From: a virus
IMG/VR virus record: IMGVR_UViG_3300032116_000939
Coordinates: 1 to 30,323 of that record
Direction: 5' to 3' (one strand)
Length of the DNA: 30,323 nt
This document shows, in pieces, positions 19,503 to 27,984 of the stretch. The position numbers and the translations under genes are program-made. Within the stretch, counting starts at the first letter, position 1; every line of letters begins with the position of its first letter. Below the pieces are notes generated by a model that saw only the letters and a list, made by a program, of their open reading frames with translations, ran no database searches and had not been told where the DNA came from.

Positions 19503-22500
19503 CGGGGCGGGTTCATCAACAGGTTAAGCTGCGCGTTAACCACAGGGGTAATCACTCGCTTCTTGCGCAGATCTTCCAAGTAGGCAGTACGCATCAGGTC
19601 ATCTGGTAGCGTCTGCATCTTCTGGAAGATGAAGCGAGCACGGTCTCCATCAGCCTCATCCTGAGACAACAACAGCTTGTCCACTTCGCTAATATTCAAC
19701 GCCTTGTTGCGTAGGTCTTGGCGATAGCGGTTGATTAGATTGCGGCCAATGGTTGGGTTCTCGCGAGCAGCCTTCTCTACAGCAGCTTTACGCTGATTCT
19801 CTGGCAGGCTTTCAATCTTCTCGTAGATAACGCGAGTGGGATTCTGTTCTTCCACAGCAGGAGGAACATACACTCCAGTAATTGCGCCAAGAGCAACAGA
19901 GCTTGGAATGCGGCCAGCCTTCATTAGCTCAACCAAGTCATCGTCTTCTAGCCCAATGGCCCTGCCATCAGCTACTAGTTCAGCAGCACGACTGAACGTG
20001 TTCTGATAACGCCGTTCAAAAGTGTTATAGACATCTTGAGCATCTTGCTCAGTTAGAGCACGTCGCTTGGCAGATGCGTAGGACATCTGATCCTCAGATA
20101 GATTGCGGCTAATTACAGATGCATTCAGCCGCATACGGTCGCCAATCTTAATGGTCTTCTCGCGAATACCAGCAAGGTTCTCTAGCATGATTTCCTTAAC
20201 GCCGTAGGTATCGCCAGATGGGGTAACAATCTTTTCGCCATTCTTGCTTAGCGCATTAAAGAATTTATTAACTTCGCCCACCGCAAGAGGCATCATAGTT
20301 TGATCCAAAAAGTACTGCGAGCGATCAAACGTCTGTCGATAGAGGGGTTCATTCTCGCTAGAGATTGGAAGCCCATATCGATTCTTTCCACTAACCACCT
20401 GTGAAAGAGGAGCAAGCAACAGATTGGCACCAAATGCTTGGTTGCCAATGCTGGTCATAAAGTTGCTAAAGGCTTGCTCTGGGTTCTGTCCGCGCATTGC
20501 AGCCGACATAGCTTCAATAGCAGCAGAGTGTGGAAGATTGTAATTTAGGTTGGTGTACTTAAACGATCCATCGGCACCGGGGGATGAGATGGAAACAAAG
20601 CCATTCCTATCCCACTCTGGCATACGATTGCGAAGAGCCTTATCCTGCTCAGGCGTAAGGTTAGTGTTTGCCGCAACATAGCCAGCACCACCAAGCACCG
20701 CAGTCATAGACGCAATGCGTTTAGCACCAGCCGCACGCAACGCTGGATTGCTTGATGCAAGATCCCGCATTCCCAGTTTGTAGGTGTTGTACACCACACG
20801 GAATCGGTCTGCCGTATAGGCAACAAATGGATCTAGGAATCCAATGCTAGAGAAGTCCTTAAGGAATCTCGGCAATGAATCGTAGTCCTGCGTAGTTAGC
20901 TTAACGCGCTCTGCCGCTTCTTTAAGCAGGGCTTCTCTGCTTTGATTTGGGAAAGCCTTGGAAAGATCGGAAAACTCACCAGCAAGATTGAATATCTTGG
21001 ATGCTGTTTCCGGCGTGGAGTAGATTTTACCAAGCTGCTGAATCCCCTTCTTGCCTTTGTCCAAAACCTCACCGGGAAGTGCAGAGGCTAACGACTTTTC
21101 TCCAGCCTCAAAGGCACGCATGAAATCGCCAAATCCTACGTTGGGCGAAACCAGTCCCTCGCGTCTAACAAACTTGAAAAACTCTGTAGCCTCTTTGTTA
21201 TCAACGGTTCCGTCTGGACGAATCCAGCCTAGGTTGTAACCAGCTACTTGACCAGCACGCTTCCAGTTGTTTGTGCGGAAGAATTCCAAACCGTGCCCTT
21301 GAGCAAGCGTGTCCATCATGCCGCCCCAAAGATTTGATGCATAGCCCTTAAGAGAACCAAGGGTCTTAGGTAGCTTTACCGCCGCAGAGGCTGAAGCAAT
21401 AATGCCGAAACGCTCAGCCAGTTTGCTGGTCGTTTCAGAGGTCATGCTGTTAAACGCCTCGCGAATCTCTGGCGTAGTGTACAACCCCTTAAGCGGATTG
21501 TAGTTAGACTGATCCGCCGAAAGCTCAACATCGGGAACCATGCCGTCTGCCAATGGGCGAGCATTAGTCCTAAACAAACCAGACCGTAGCCCAACAGCAC
21601 GAATCTGCTTGTTCACTTCGTGAACAGCCTGAGTCTTGGTCATCATGTTAATGGTGTTACTAGCTGCATACACAGGGTCTTTGATTTCCCCAAGTAGCTC
21701 TCTAGTAACAGCATCAAGATTCTTGCGTTGCTTAAAGATGTTGGTGTTTACCTTCGACGTATCACCAATGGCAAAGGCAAACGAGTTATCACGATCAAGA
21801 AGTTGGCTAGCTTCATTGATGTACTTTTGGCGAAGCTCTGGCTCAAACTCGCTCTTGAGCTTATTGTAATACGTTTGAATATTGAAGGGCTTACCCTCAA
21901 CAATCTTGTTGCGGCCAATGATGATGTTGTTCGCCATGCGGGTGCGCAGGCGTTGCTCAAGGTCTTCGCGAACTTTCGTGTCTACCCACTTGTTAAAGAC
22001 CTCAGCAGATGGCTTCCAGTCGCTATTAATGGCTCGATAGGAGCGACGGATGTACTGACCTAGGTTGTCCGTAATCGTGTTGTATAGGCCAGTTCCGGCC
22101 TCAACAACACCACGATCCTGTAGGGTTTCGCTAAGCGTATCGATGGTTCCACGAACCTGAGAAACAGCATCAGCAACGGGCTTAGGAAGATTGGTGGAAT
22201 GCGGCCTTCCTTCAAGCACATCAAATGCAATAGATGAGATGCGCTCACGCTCTGTCTTGTCCTTGATGCTACCAAGCGCATCCTTAAGATTGCTGATGGC
22301 AACCTCTCCCTCAAAAGCAAGGGCCGACTGTTCGCCAGCAACCCGCTTAATGACAGGCATCAATCTACCCAGCTTAGCCTCTGGAGTTAGTGATACGGCC
22401 TTACTGATTCCCTTCTCTGCGCCGCCAACAGCACCACCCATAGCACCACCAAATACGGTGGCGGTAAGAAACTCTTGGGCGGTGGGCAGGCGATTCTGGT

Positions 22501-23011
22501 CAACAACAGTTTTGGTAATCTCAGCCGCACCACCAAGAGCAGCACCCTGAGCAGAACGTAAGGCAAGATTGCGAGCCAATGACGTTCCAGCTTTAGCCCC
22601 AGTTCCTCCGGGAATAGCAGACAAAAGACCAGTAGCTGCTAGTTCTCCATAGGAAAACTCAGGACGTTCGCCACGCTCAATCTGTCCACGTTGGACAATG
22701 GTGTTGCCGCCAAGTCCACCAATGATTCCACCAATAGCGGCACCAATTGGAACTGATGCACCAAAGCTAGCAGGCGCAAGGGCAGCACCAATAGATGCAC
22801 CAGCCGCTGCACCAGCCAAAGCTCCACCAGTTTCAATGCCTACGTCTGCGGCAATACGCGCAACCGAGGACATCTTGTCGTCCTCTGCCTGTTTAGGCTG
22901 GGCAGAGTACTGAGAAAAGATCTCCTCCAGTTCTTTTTCGGTAGGAGGAGTATCCCCAGTAAGATCAAGTGTGCGGCCAGTTTTGCTGTCGGTAACCCTG
23001 TAGGTGGGCAT
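19499..23011 (-). CDS. Large virion protein, probable internal/ejection protein (1170 aa)
   Basis: It is probably a capsid-internal protein released with the DNA to cross the cell envelope. A short start domain (MPTYRVTDSKTGRTLDLTGD, PPTEKELEEIFSQY) is often seen on such proteins. It is followed by a Gly/Ala-rich glycine-zipper-like region (about residues 58-115: GGALAGAAAGASIGAALAPA) able to enter membranes. The rest is helical and charged. No peptidase or lysozyme motif was found. It starts 7 bp after the upstream stop without an SD. The last codon meets the phosphoesterase gene tail to tail. The virion role is inferred from composition and neighbours. Confidence 0.72.
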   Translation of the reverse strand: MPTYRVTDSKTGRTLDLTGDTPPTEKELEEIFSQYSAQPKQAEDDKMSSVARIAADVGIETGGALAGAAAGASIGAALAPASFGASVPIGAAIGGIIGGLGGNTIVQRGQIERGERPEFSYGELAATGLLSAIPGGTGAKAGTSLARNLALRSAQGAALGGAAEITKTVVDQNRLPTAQEFLTATVFGGAMGGAVGGAEKGISKAVSLTPEAKLGRLMPVIKRVAGEQSALAFEGEVAISNLKDALGSIKDKTERERISSIAFDVLEGRPHSTNLPKPVADAVSQVRGTIDTLSETLQDRGVVEAGTGLYNTITDNLGQYIRRSYRAINSDWKPSAEVFNKWVDTKVREDLEQRLRTRMANNIIIGRNKIVEGKPFNIQTYYNKLKSEFEPELRQKYINEASQLLDRDNSFAFAIGDTSKVNTNIFKQRKNLDAVTRELLGEIKDPVYAASNTINMMTKTQAVHEVNKQIRAVGLRSGLFRTNARPLADGMVPDVELSADQSNYNPLKGLYTTPEIREAFNSMTSETTSKLAERFGIIASASAAVKLPKTLGSLKGYASNLWGGMMDTLAQGHGLEFFRTNNWKRAGQVAGYNLGWIRPDGTVDNKEATEFFKFVRREGLVSPNVGFGDFMRAFEAGEKSLASALPGEVLDKGKKGIQQLGKIYSTPETASKIFNLAGEFSDLSKAFPNQSREALLKEAAERVKLTTQDYDSLPRFLKDFSSIGFLDPFVAYTADRFRVVYNTYKLGMRDLASSNPALRAAGAKRIASMTAVLGGAGYVAANTNLTPEQDKALRNRMPEWDRNGFVSISSPGADGSFKYTNLNYNLPHSAAIEAMSAAMRGQNPEQAFSNFMTSIGNQAFGANLLLAPLSQVVSGKNRYGLPISSENEPLYRQTFDRSQYFLDQTMMPLAVGEVNKFFNALSKNGEKIVTPSGDTYGVKEIMLENLAGIREKTIKIGDRMRLNASVISRNLSEDQMSYASAKRRALTEQDAQDVYNTFERRYQNTFSRAAELVADGRAIGLEDDDLVELMKAGRIPSSVALGAITGVYVPPAVEEQNPTRVIYEKIESLPENQRKAAVEKAARENPTIGRNLINRYRQDLRNKALNISEVDKLLLSQDEADGDRARFIFQKMQTLPDDLMRTAYLEDLRKKRVITPVVNAQLNLLMNPPR

Positions 23012-23017
23012 AGGACA

Positions 23018-24631
23018 TTACTTTACCACCGAAATGCCAAACCTAGAAGCACCAAGTTTAGATGGCGTAGCAGGGGCAGGAACAAACTCAGTTTGCCTCG
23101 GGGTAAGCCCAAGCTCAACAGCACGATCACGAACAATGTCTTGAATCATGCGCTTGCGGCGAACGCCCGTTACAAGGTCAGCCTCTTCCGAGCCATATCG
23201 ATTGTTAAGCTCAACAAGCACTTGGCGATCTTCTGGGCTGAGTCGATCTAAACCAACGCGAGCAGCAGCAGATACGAGTTGATTGTACTTACCCTCATTT
23301 GCGTACTTAAGCTGAGCGACACTAAGGGGTTTCTTTTCATCAAAGATCTTAACTGAATCTCCAAACCGCATTCCCTCAACATCGCCAAATTTAAAGTGCT
23401 CAATGTCTGCACCAAAGGTACGCTTCATTTCTCCGATTAGCTTAGGAGTTACTTGCCCACCCTTTTCAATGTAGCTAGACATAAACTCATTAAGGCGTTC
23501 ATCGGGAGTTAGAGGAACGTCCAACTTTTCCTCTCGATCCTTAATCGCAACCTCAACATTGCGTTTAAGAACATCAACCCGCCTATCAAACTGAGCAAGT
23601 GCATTAGCTGCCTTCTCAAGGACTGGATCTCCAGCTTCCTTGGTTAATGGCTGACCAGCAAATCTTTCAGCAGCAGAAGCTCTCTTTTTAAGATCATTAA
23701 GCTGCGCGGTTTGATCTTCCAATACTTTCTTTTCAGAATAAAGCTGATTGGAAACATTGAGCCTATCAGTTGGCTCAAGCTGAACCATTTCAGTTTTTGA
23801 AAACGGAACAGAGGAAAGTGGATAAGACTTACTAGGGACGCCATCCTTGAGAGATTTTTCAAGTTCAAGGACTTTTTGTCGCTGTTGATTAACAAGCTGT
23901 TCCTGTTGACCAATGACTCCAAAAGCACGATCAGTCAGATACTCATACTTTCCAGTATTCATATTCTCACCCAAGAAAGCAGCAGCTCCAGCAGGAGCCT
24001 GATTGATTACAGTTTTAGCTGGAGACTCTTGCTTGTTAGCACCATACATGAACTCGCCAAGGCCAGTAAAGGTTGGTGCTTTGCTAGTTACGCTAAGCTC
24101 TGGAACCTTAACGGTGGTTTGCTTGGTCTTAGGCGTAGACGTAAACGCCTCAGTCATCGCCTTAGTATTCTTAGCTTCTTGTTCTTGTAGGTTGAGAGTA
24201 TTCTGGGCAGACCGGAACTGGATAGACTGAAGTGCTCTTGTCGGAGCTTCTTTAAAAGCCTGATTGAGAGAATTTACTTCAGCAATAGCTGCAGTACGTT
24301 CCGCTTTGTTTGAGCTATTGATTCTGGTCCTGAGGTCGTCTAACTTTTTCGGGTCAACCTTGGGTGCCGTAGAATATAAAGCCTCATTACCCTTCTGGGT
24401 AGATTGCTGAATAGCGTTGCTGAGACTGACTAGCTCAGAGTTGCCCAATGCCTTCTCAAGATCCTCTTGCTCCTTTGTCTTTTGATACTTATCAATGGCA
24501 CCGCCAATGCCCTTGCCAAGAGCAGCAATGCCCTGACCAATAGCCTGACTACCAGCAAGCGAACCTTGGAGGTAGGGCGTGTAGTTAATCGCGCCGAGGC
24601 TTGCGTTGATGTTTGAACCGAAGCGTGCCAT
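23018..24631 (-). CDS. Virion-associated helical protein, probable internal protein (537 aa)
   Basis: The N-terminus is Gly/Ala-rich (LGAINYTPYLQGSLAGSQAI, GIAALGKGIGGAIDKYQ), a common feature of podovirus internal proteins. Long charged helices follow (EQLVNQQRQKVLELEKSL and similar), with a mixed C-terminus. It lies between the 993-aa and 1170-aa virion-like genes with only 3 and 6 bp gaps, so the three form one expression unit. No SD precedes the ATG. No catalytic motif is seen. It could be a scaffold for the ejection machinery. Confidence 0.66.
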   Translation of the reverse strand: MARFGSNINASLGAINYTPYLQGSLAGSQAIGQGIAALGKGIGGAIDKYQKTKEQEDLEKALGNSELVSLSNAIQQSTQKGNEALYSTAPKVDPKKLDDLRTRINSSNKAERTAAIAEVNSLNQAFKEAPTRALQSIQFRSAQNTLNLQEQEAKNTKAMTEAFTSTPKTKQTTVKVPELSVTSKAPTFTGLGEFMYGANKQESPAKTVINQAPAGAAAFLGENMNTGKYEYLTDRAFGVIGQQEQLVNQQRQKVLELEKSLKDGVPSKSYPLSSVPFSKTEMVQLEPTDRLNVSNQLYSEKKVLEDQTAQLNDLKKRASAAERFAGQPLTKEAGDPVLEKAANALAQFDRRVDVLKRNVEVAIKDREEKLDVPLTPDERLNEFMSSYIEKGGQVTPKLIGEMKRTFGADIEHFKFGDVEGMRFGDSVKIFDEKKPLSVAQLKYANEGKYNQLVSAAARVGLDRLSPEDRQVLVELNNRYGSEEADLVTGVRRKRMIQDIVRDRAVELGLTPRQTEFVPAPATPSKLGASRFGISVVK

Positions 24632-24634
24632 AAA

Positions 24635-27616
24635 TTAGAGGGATTTGATGCGGCTATCCATCCACTTGCGGATGAGGTTCTTGATGCGCGGTTTATCGCT
24701 GATCCACTCAGCAAAGCGTTCACCGTACATCTCGTAGAGCTTAACAAACCAGTTGGGAGCCTTAGTGTACAGCCATTCACGGAAGGCAAGCCACATGGGG
24801 TTGTGATCGCCATACACCTCGCGAGCCACCCAGCAGCCAAGCAAATTACCAATGCCTTGATAGATGCCAGCAGCGCGAGCACCTTGAGCACCAGCCCGAG
24901 CACCAAAAGTAGCAGCCTGATAGTTGCCAAGGTTGGCAGCGTTCTGGAGAGCGAGGTTAACACCAGCGTCGGGGCTAAACACCTGACCACCCATCTGAGC
25001 CATCATACCAGCCGCCATACCCTGCTGCTGCTGACCCACGCCCAGCGCACCGGACGGACGACCCAGCACCGTAGCCATTGGGTCAAACGCCGCACCATAC
25101 ATTCCAACGAGGTTCTGTTGGAAGGCGCGGTTAGCAGCTAGTTCGCCCTGCTGGGCCTGACCAAGAAGGCCAAGATTACCAATGTTCTGCTGCTGTTGAG
25201 CGGCTTGGAAGGCGCGATTCTGTAAAGCAGTACTAGTAGCCTGCTCGGCATTAAACAGCCCAAACTGATTGCTAGCGGCTTGGTTAGCCATAGCCGCACG
25301 AACGGCGACATCCTGATTAGATAGTTGGCCCTGAGCGGCAAGGCCAGCCCCAAACTGTGCGGCTTGGTTTACGGCACTCATGTTGGCCAAGCCAAACTGG
25401 TTTTGCGCAGCCTGATTAGCAGCAGCCTGTTGCAGGAATGCCTGCATATTGGCTAGTTGGCCTTGATTGGACGCCTCTGCTCCAAATCTACGCGACTCCT
25501 GCAACGCCTGCATATTAGCCAGTCCAAACTGATTGGACGCCGCTTGATTGGACAAGCCATACTGCCCTAGCAATGCCTGATTGGCCAAGGCAATTTGATT
25601 TTGCGCGGCTTGATTAGCCTGAGCAAATTGCGCCTCAGTTTGCGCGTTAAACTGCCCTGCCTGCATTTGCGCTGCCTGATTGGCCATGGCAAAACGAGCC
25701 ATCTGATCGGCGTTAGCCAGCGAAACGGCATTCTGCGCCCCGGCACCAAACTGACCGGATTGGTTAAGTGCAGCAGCATTAGCCAAATTGATCTGGGCCT
25801 GCGTAGCCTGATTAGCCAAAGCAAACTGAGCAGCCTGCTGGGCGTTAGCCATAGCAGCAGCATTCTGTGCAGATGCGCCAAATTGACCAGCCTGATTAAG
25901 GGCACCTACGTTAATCCCAGCAGCCGCAAGCTGAGCCTGCTGATTGGCCAAGTCAAACTGGGCCATGCGCTCAGCGTTAACCATTGCCGCCTGATTGCTG
26001 GCCGTAGCCCCAAATTGTGCAGCCTGATTGCCAGCAGCCATGTTAGCCGCAGCCATCTGATTCTGTGAGGCTTGGTTAGCTTGAGCAAACTGCGCGGCCA
26101 ATTGAGCCTGATTGGTTGCGGCTTGATTTGCAGCACCAGCACCAAAAAGCGCAGCCTCATTCTGAGCCGCAGCACCAAACTGAGCCGCCTGTTGCGCAGC
26201 CTGCTGGTTGGCCAGCGAAAGCTGCGTACCAACACCTTGATTAGCCAAAGCAGCCTGCAACCCAGCCTGCTGATTGGCCTGCTGGAGGGCAACATCCTGA
26301 CCAAGCACTCCGGTGGCGAATCCACGACTAGCCCCAAGATCCGCAAGGTAGGCTTGGTTAAGCGCAGAAGCCTGTTGAATGTCCTGAGCCTGACGCTGGC
26401 GAACAGCATCAGCACGGCTCATTGCCTCGGCGGCAATGGCCTGATTGCTCATTTCTAGGCCGCGAGCAGCAAAAGCCTCACGGGTAGATTGCTGAGCATT
26501 ACGCAGTTCCTCTGGCGACAGTTGGCCCGTAGAAGTAGCCATCTGAGCCGCACGTTGACGGAAGGTTTCGGAGGCAGACGTAGGACCAGCCTGCATTGCC
26601 TGCCCGTATAGCTGCTGTCCAAGAGCACCCTGACCCAACTGCTGCGCGGAAACGCCGCCAACCCCAGCAGCCTGCTGGCCTTGGAACCCCTGCGCCGTAT
26701 ACCCCTGAGAAGCAATAGTGGGGGCCGCGCCCAACATAGCAGCACTACCGCGCTCAGCCTGATAGCCCTGCTGAGCAACCATAGGCGCAGCACCAAGGAG
26801 TGGGATAGCTGCCTGAGCGGCCTGATAGCCTTGCGCCGCCACAGTAGGAGCAGCACCAAGAGACGGAGCACTAGCTTGGGTAGCAGAATACCCTTGAGCC
26901 GTAGCCTGTGGGGCTGCTCCAAGGGTGGATGCCTGCATTGTCGGTGCTGCACCAAGGAGTGAAGCCTCTGCTTGGGGAGCCGCGCCAGCCATAGTGGCCT
27001 GACCCTGCGCCGCCTCAAAACCCGTCAGACTTACAGGCGTAACCTTTTCTTGAAGAACTGCCGTACCTTCGCGAGCTTGATAGCCCTTCAGATCCACCTT
27101 GGGCATTTCGCCCAAGAGAGCGGCCTGAGCCGAGGTTGGCGCAACGTCTCCGTAGCGGATGGAATTTTTTATGGCATCCTGCAAACCACCAAAGAAGTCT
27201 GTCTTTCCGCCCATTTCCCGCGCAACCTCAAGCTGGTTGAACATCTGCGGGTTGGCCTTCATCAAGGCAGACAGGTAGCCACCGCTCTGAGACTGGAGGG
27301 CGCGAATATCCGCATCGCGTTGCGCTGCGTCAGCAATTTCCTGAGCCTTTACAAGATCAGGGGTGATCTGCTTGAGAATATCAATTGCGCCAGCCTGTCC
27401 CGGCTTGCCCTCCGTGCCGGGAACTCCGCGAAGATACTGCTCCTGCTCAGCTAGGTTAAGGGCGGTATACTGCGGACGAAACTCCTTTTCAGAAGCGAGA
27501 ATCTTACCCTGCAATGCAGGGTCAGCCATTGCATTAATGTAGTCAATGGACGCCTTGCCAGGATCAACAGGCGCGGGTGCTGGAGGCGGAGCAGATATTG
27601 ATGTTTTAAAGCACAT
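24635..27616 (-). CDS. Repeat-rich virion protein with conserved C-terminal domain (993 aa)
   Basis: The MCFKTSISAPPPAPAPV start is typical of a group of phage virion proteins. Residues 1-200 are mixed helical. Residues 210-310 carry LGAAP...QGY repeats, residues 440-790 an Asn/Ala/Gln-rich 11-residue-periodic region, and residues 927-993 a compact Trp-rich domain (CWVAREVYG, MWLAFREWLY, WFVKLYEMYGERFAEWI), a recurrent phage C-terminal module. The repeat part should form a long rod of helix, able to reach along or through the tail or cell wall. It overlaps the upstream gene by 11 nt with no SD. Confidence 0.75.
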   Translation of the reverse strand: MCFKTSISAPPPAPAPVDPGKASIDYINAMADPALQGKILASEKEFRPQYTALNLAEQEQYLRGVPGTEGKPGQAGAIDILKQITPDLVKAQEIADAAQRDADIRALQSQSGGYLSALMKANPQMFNQLEVAREMGGKTDFFGGLQDAIKNSIRYGDVAPTSAQAALLGEMPKVDLKGYQAREGTAVLQEKVTPVSLTGFEAAQGQATMAGAAPQAEASLLGAAPTMQASTLGAAPQATAQGYSATQASAPSLGAAPTVAAQGYQAAQAAIPLLGAAPMVAQQGYQAERGSAAMLGAAPTIASQGYTAQGFQGQQAAGVGGVSAQQLGQGALGQQLYGQAMQAGPTSASETFRQRAAQMATSTGQLSPEELRNAQQSTREAFAARGLEMSNQAIAAEAMSRADAVRQRQAQDIQQASALNQAYLADLGASRGFATGVLGQDVALQQANQQAGLQAALANQGVGTQLSLANQQAAQQAAQFGAAAQNEAALFGAGAANQAATNQAQLAAQFAQANQASQNQMAAANMAAGNQAAQFGATASNQAAMVNAERMAQFDLANQQAQLAAAGINVGALNQAGQFGASAQNAAAMANAQQAAQFALANQATQAQINLANAAALNQSGQFGAGAQNAVSLANADQMARFAMANQAAQMQAGQFNAQTEAQFAQANQAAQNQIALANQALLGQYGLSNQAASNQFGLANMQALQESRRFGAEASNQGQLANMQAFLQQAAANQAAQNQFGLANMSAVNQAAQFGAGLAAQGQLSNQDVAVRAAMANQAASNQFGLFNAEQATSTALQNRAFQAAQQQQNIGNLGLLGQAQQGELAANRAFQQNLVGMYGAAFDPMATVLGRPSGALGVGQQQQGMAAGMMAQMGGQVFSPDAGVNLALQNAANLGNYQAATFGARAGAQGARAAGIYQGIGNLLGCWVAREVYGDHNPMWLAFREWLYTKAPNWFVKLYEMYGERFAEWISDKPRIKNLIRKWMDSRIKSL
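25247..26296 (-). repeat. 11-residue (33-bp) periodic repeat region in the 993-aa protein
   Basis: Words such as NQAAQFGA, LANQAAQ and NQFGLAN recur at steps of 11 residues. Two 44-residue blocks (from LNQAGQFGASA and LNQSGQFGAGA) align exactly at four steps. An 11-residue step equals three helical turns and points to a hendecad-type coiled coil. The DNA copies have diverged, so this is an old expansion. Confidence 0.65.
26687..26989 (-). repeat. LGAAP...QGY repeats (11- and 21-residue steps)
   Basis: LGAAP at about residues 221, 232, 253, 274 and 295 of the 993-aa protein, with GAAP at 211. The last four are spaced 21 residues apart and each is followed by a QGY seven or so residues on. This block lies before the 11-residue region and may be a flexible beta or polyproline-like linker. 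Confidence 0.6.
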
Positions 27617-27980
27617 TCGGATTTGAAGTAAAAATTTCGGTTTCCCAAATTGGGGCGTAGCCCAACGATTTCATAACCCCATTATACGGACTCATTTTGT
27701 TGCAAAGTACGATGTATGGAAGACCGTTAGTTTTCTCTTCCATTATAGCATCGTAAGCGTGCTTTATCTGAATGCTGTCTCTTGGCGTGATTTTCTTACT
27801 GTGGTTCCATGCCATTAGAACCGACAATACGTTCAATGAACCAGCTCCAACAATTTCGTTGTTTTTAATAACAACGTGGGTTGGGAGACCAATTCCGTCA
27901 TTATCCTCGGCAGCATATTTAAGAACTAACTGCGCTTCTTCTTTGGATTTAATCCTACGAATTAATGGAACATGACTCAT
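27606..27980 (-). CDS. GNAT-like acetyltransferase fold protein in the virion cluster (124 aa)
   Basis: The layout fits a small GNAT-type fold: an N-terminal helix (SKEEAQLVLKYAAED), strands around THVVIKNNEIVGAGSLNVL, a helix with SIQIKHAYDAI, then PYIVLCNKMSPYNGVMKSLG, similar to the C-terminal Asn-Tyr-Leu-Gly part of GNATs. The usual acetyl-CoA loop (Q/RxxGxG/A) is not clear; GAGSL or the helix start may stand in. It may therefore be non-enzymatic. It overlaps the 993-aa gene by 11 nt and sits between virion genes, where GNAT-like proteins are often found in podoviruses. Confidence 0.62.
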   Translation of the reverse strand: MSHVPLIRRIKSKEEAQLVLKYAAEDNDGIGLPTHVVIKNNEIVGAGSLNVLSVLMAWNHSKKITPRDSIQIKHAYDAIMEEKTNGLPYIVLCNKMSPYNGVMKSLGYAPIWETEIFTSNPNVL

Positions 27981-27984
27981 TGTA

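Noticed and set aside
25567-27018. Several long Leu/Arg-rich frames on both strands within the 993-aa gene
   Set aside because: They are shadows of the biased, repetitive codon content of that gene.
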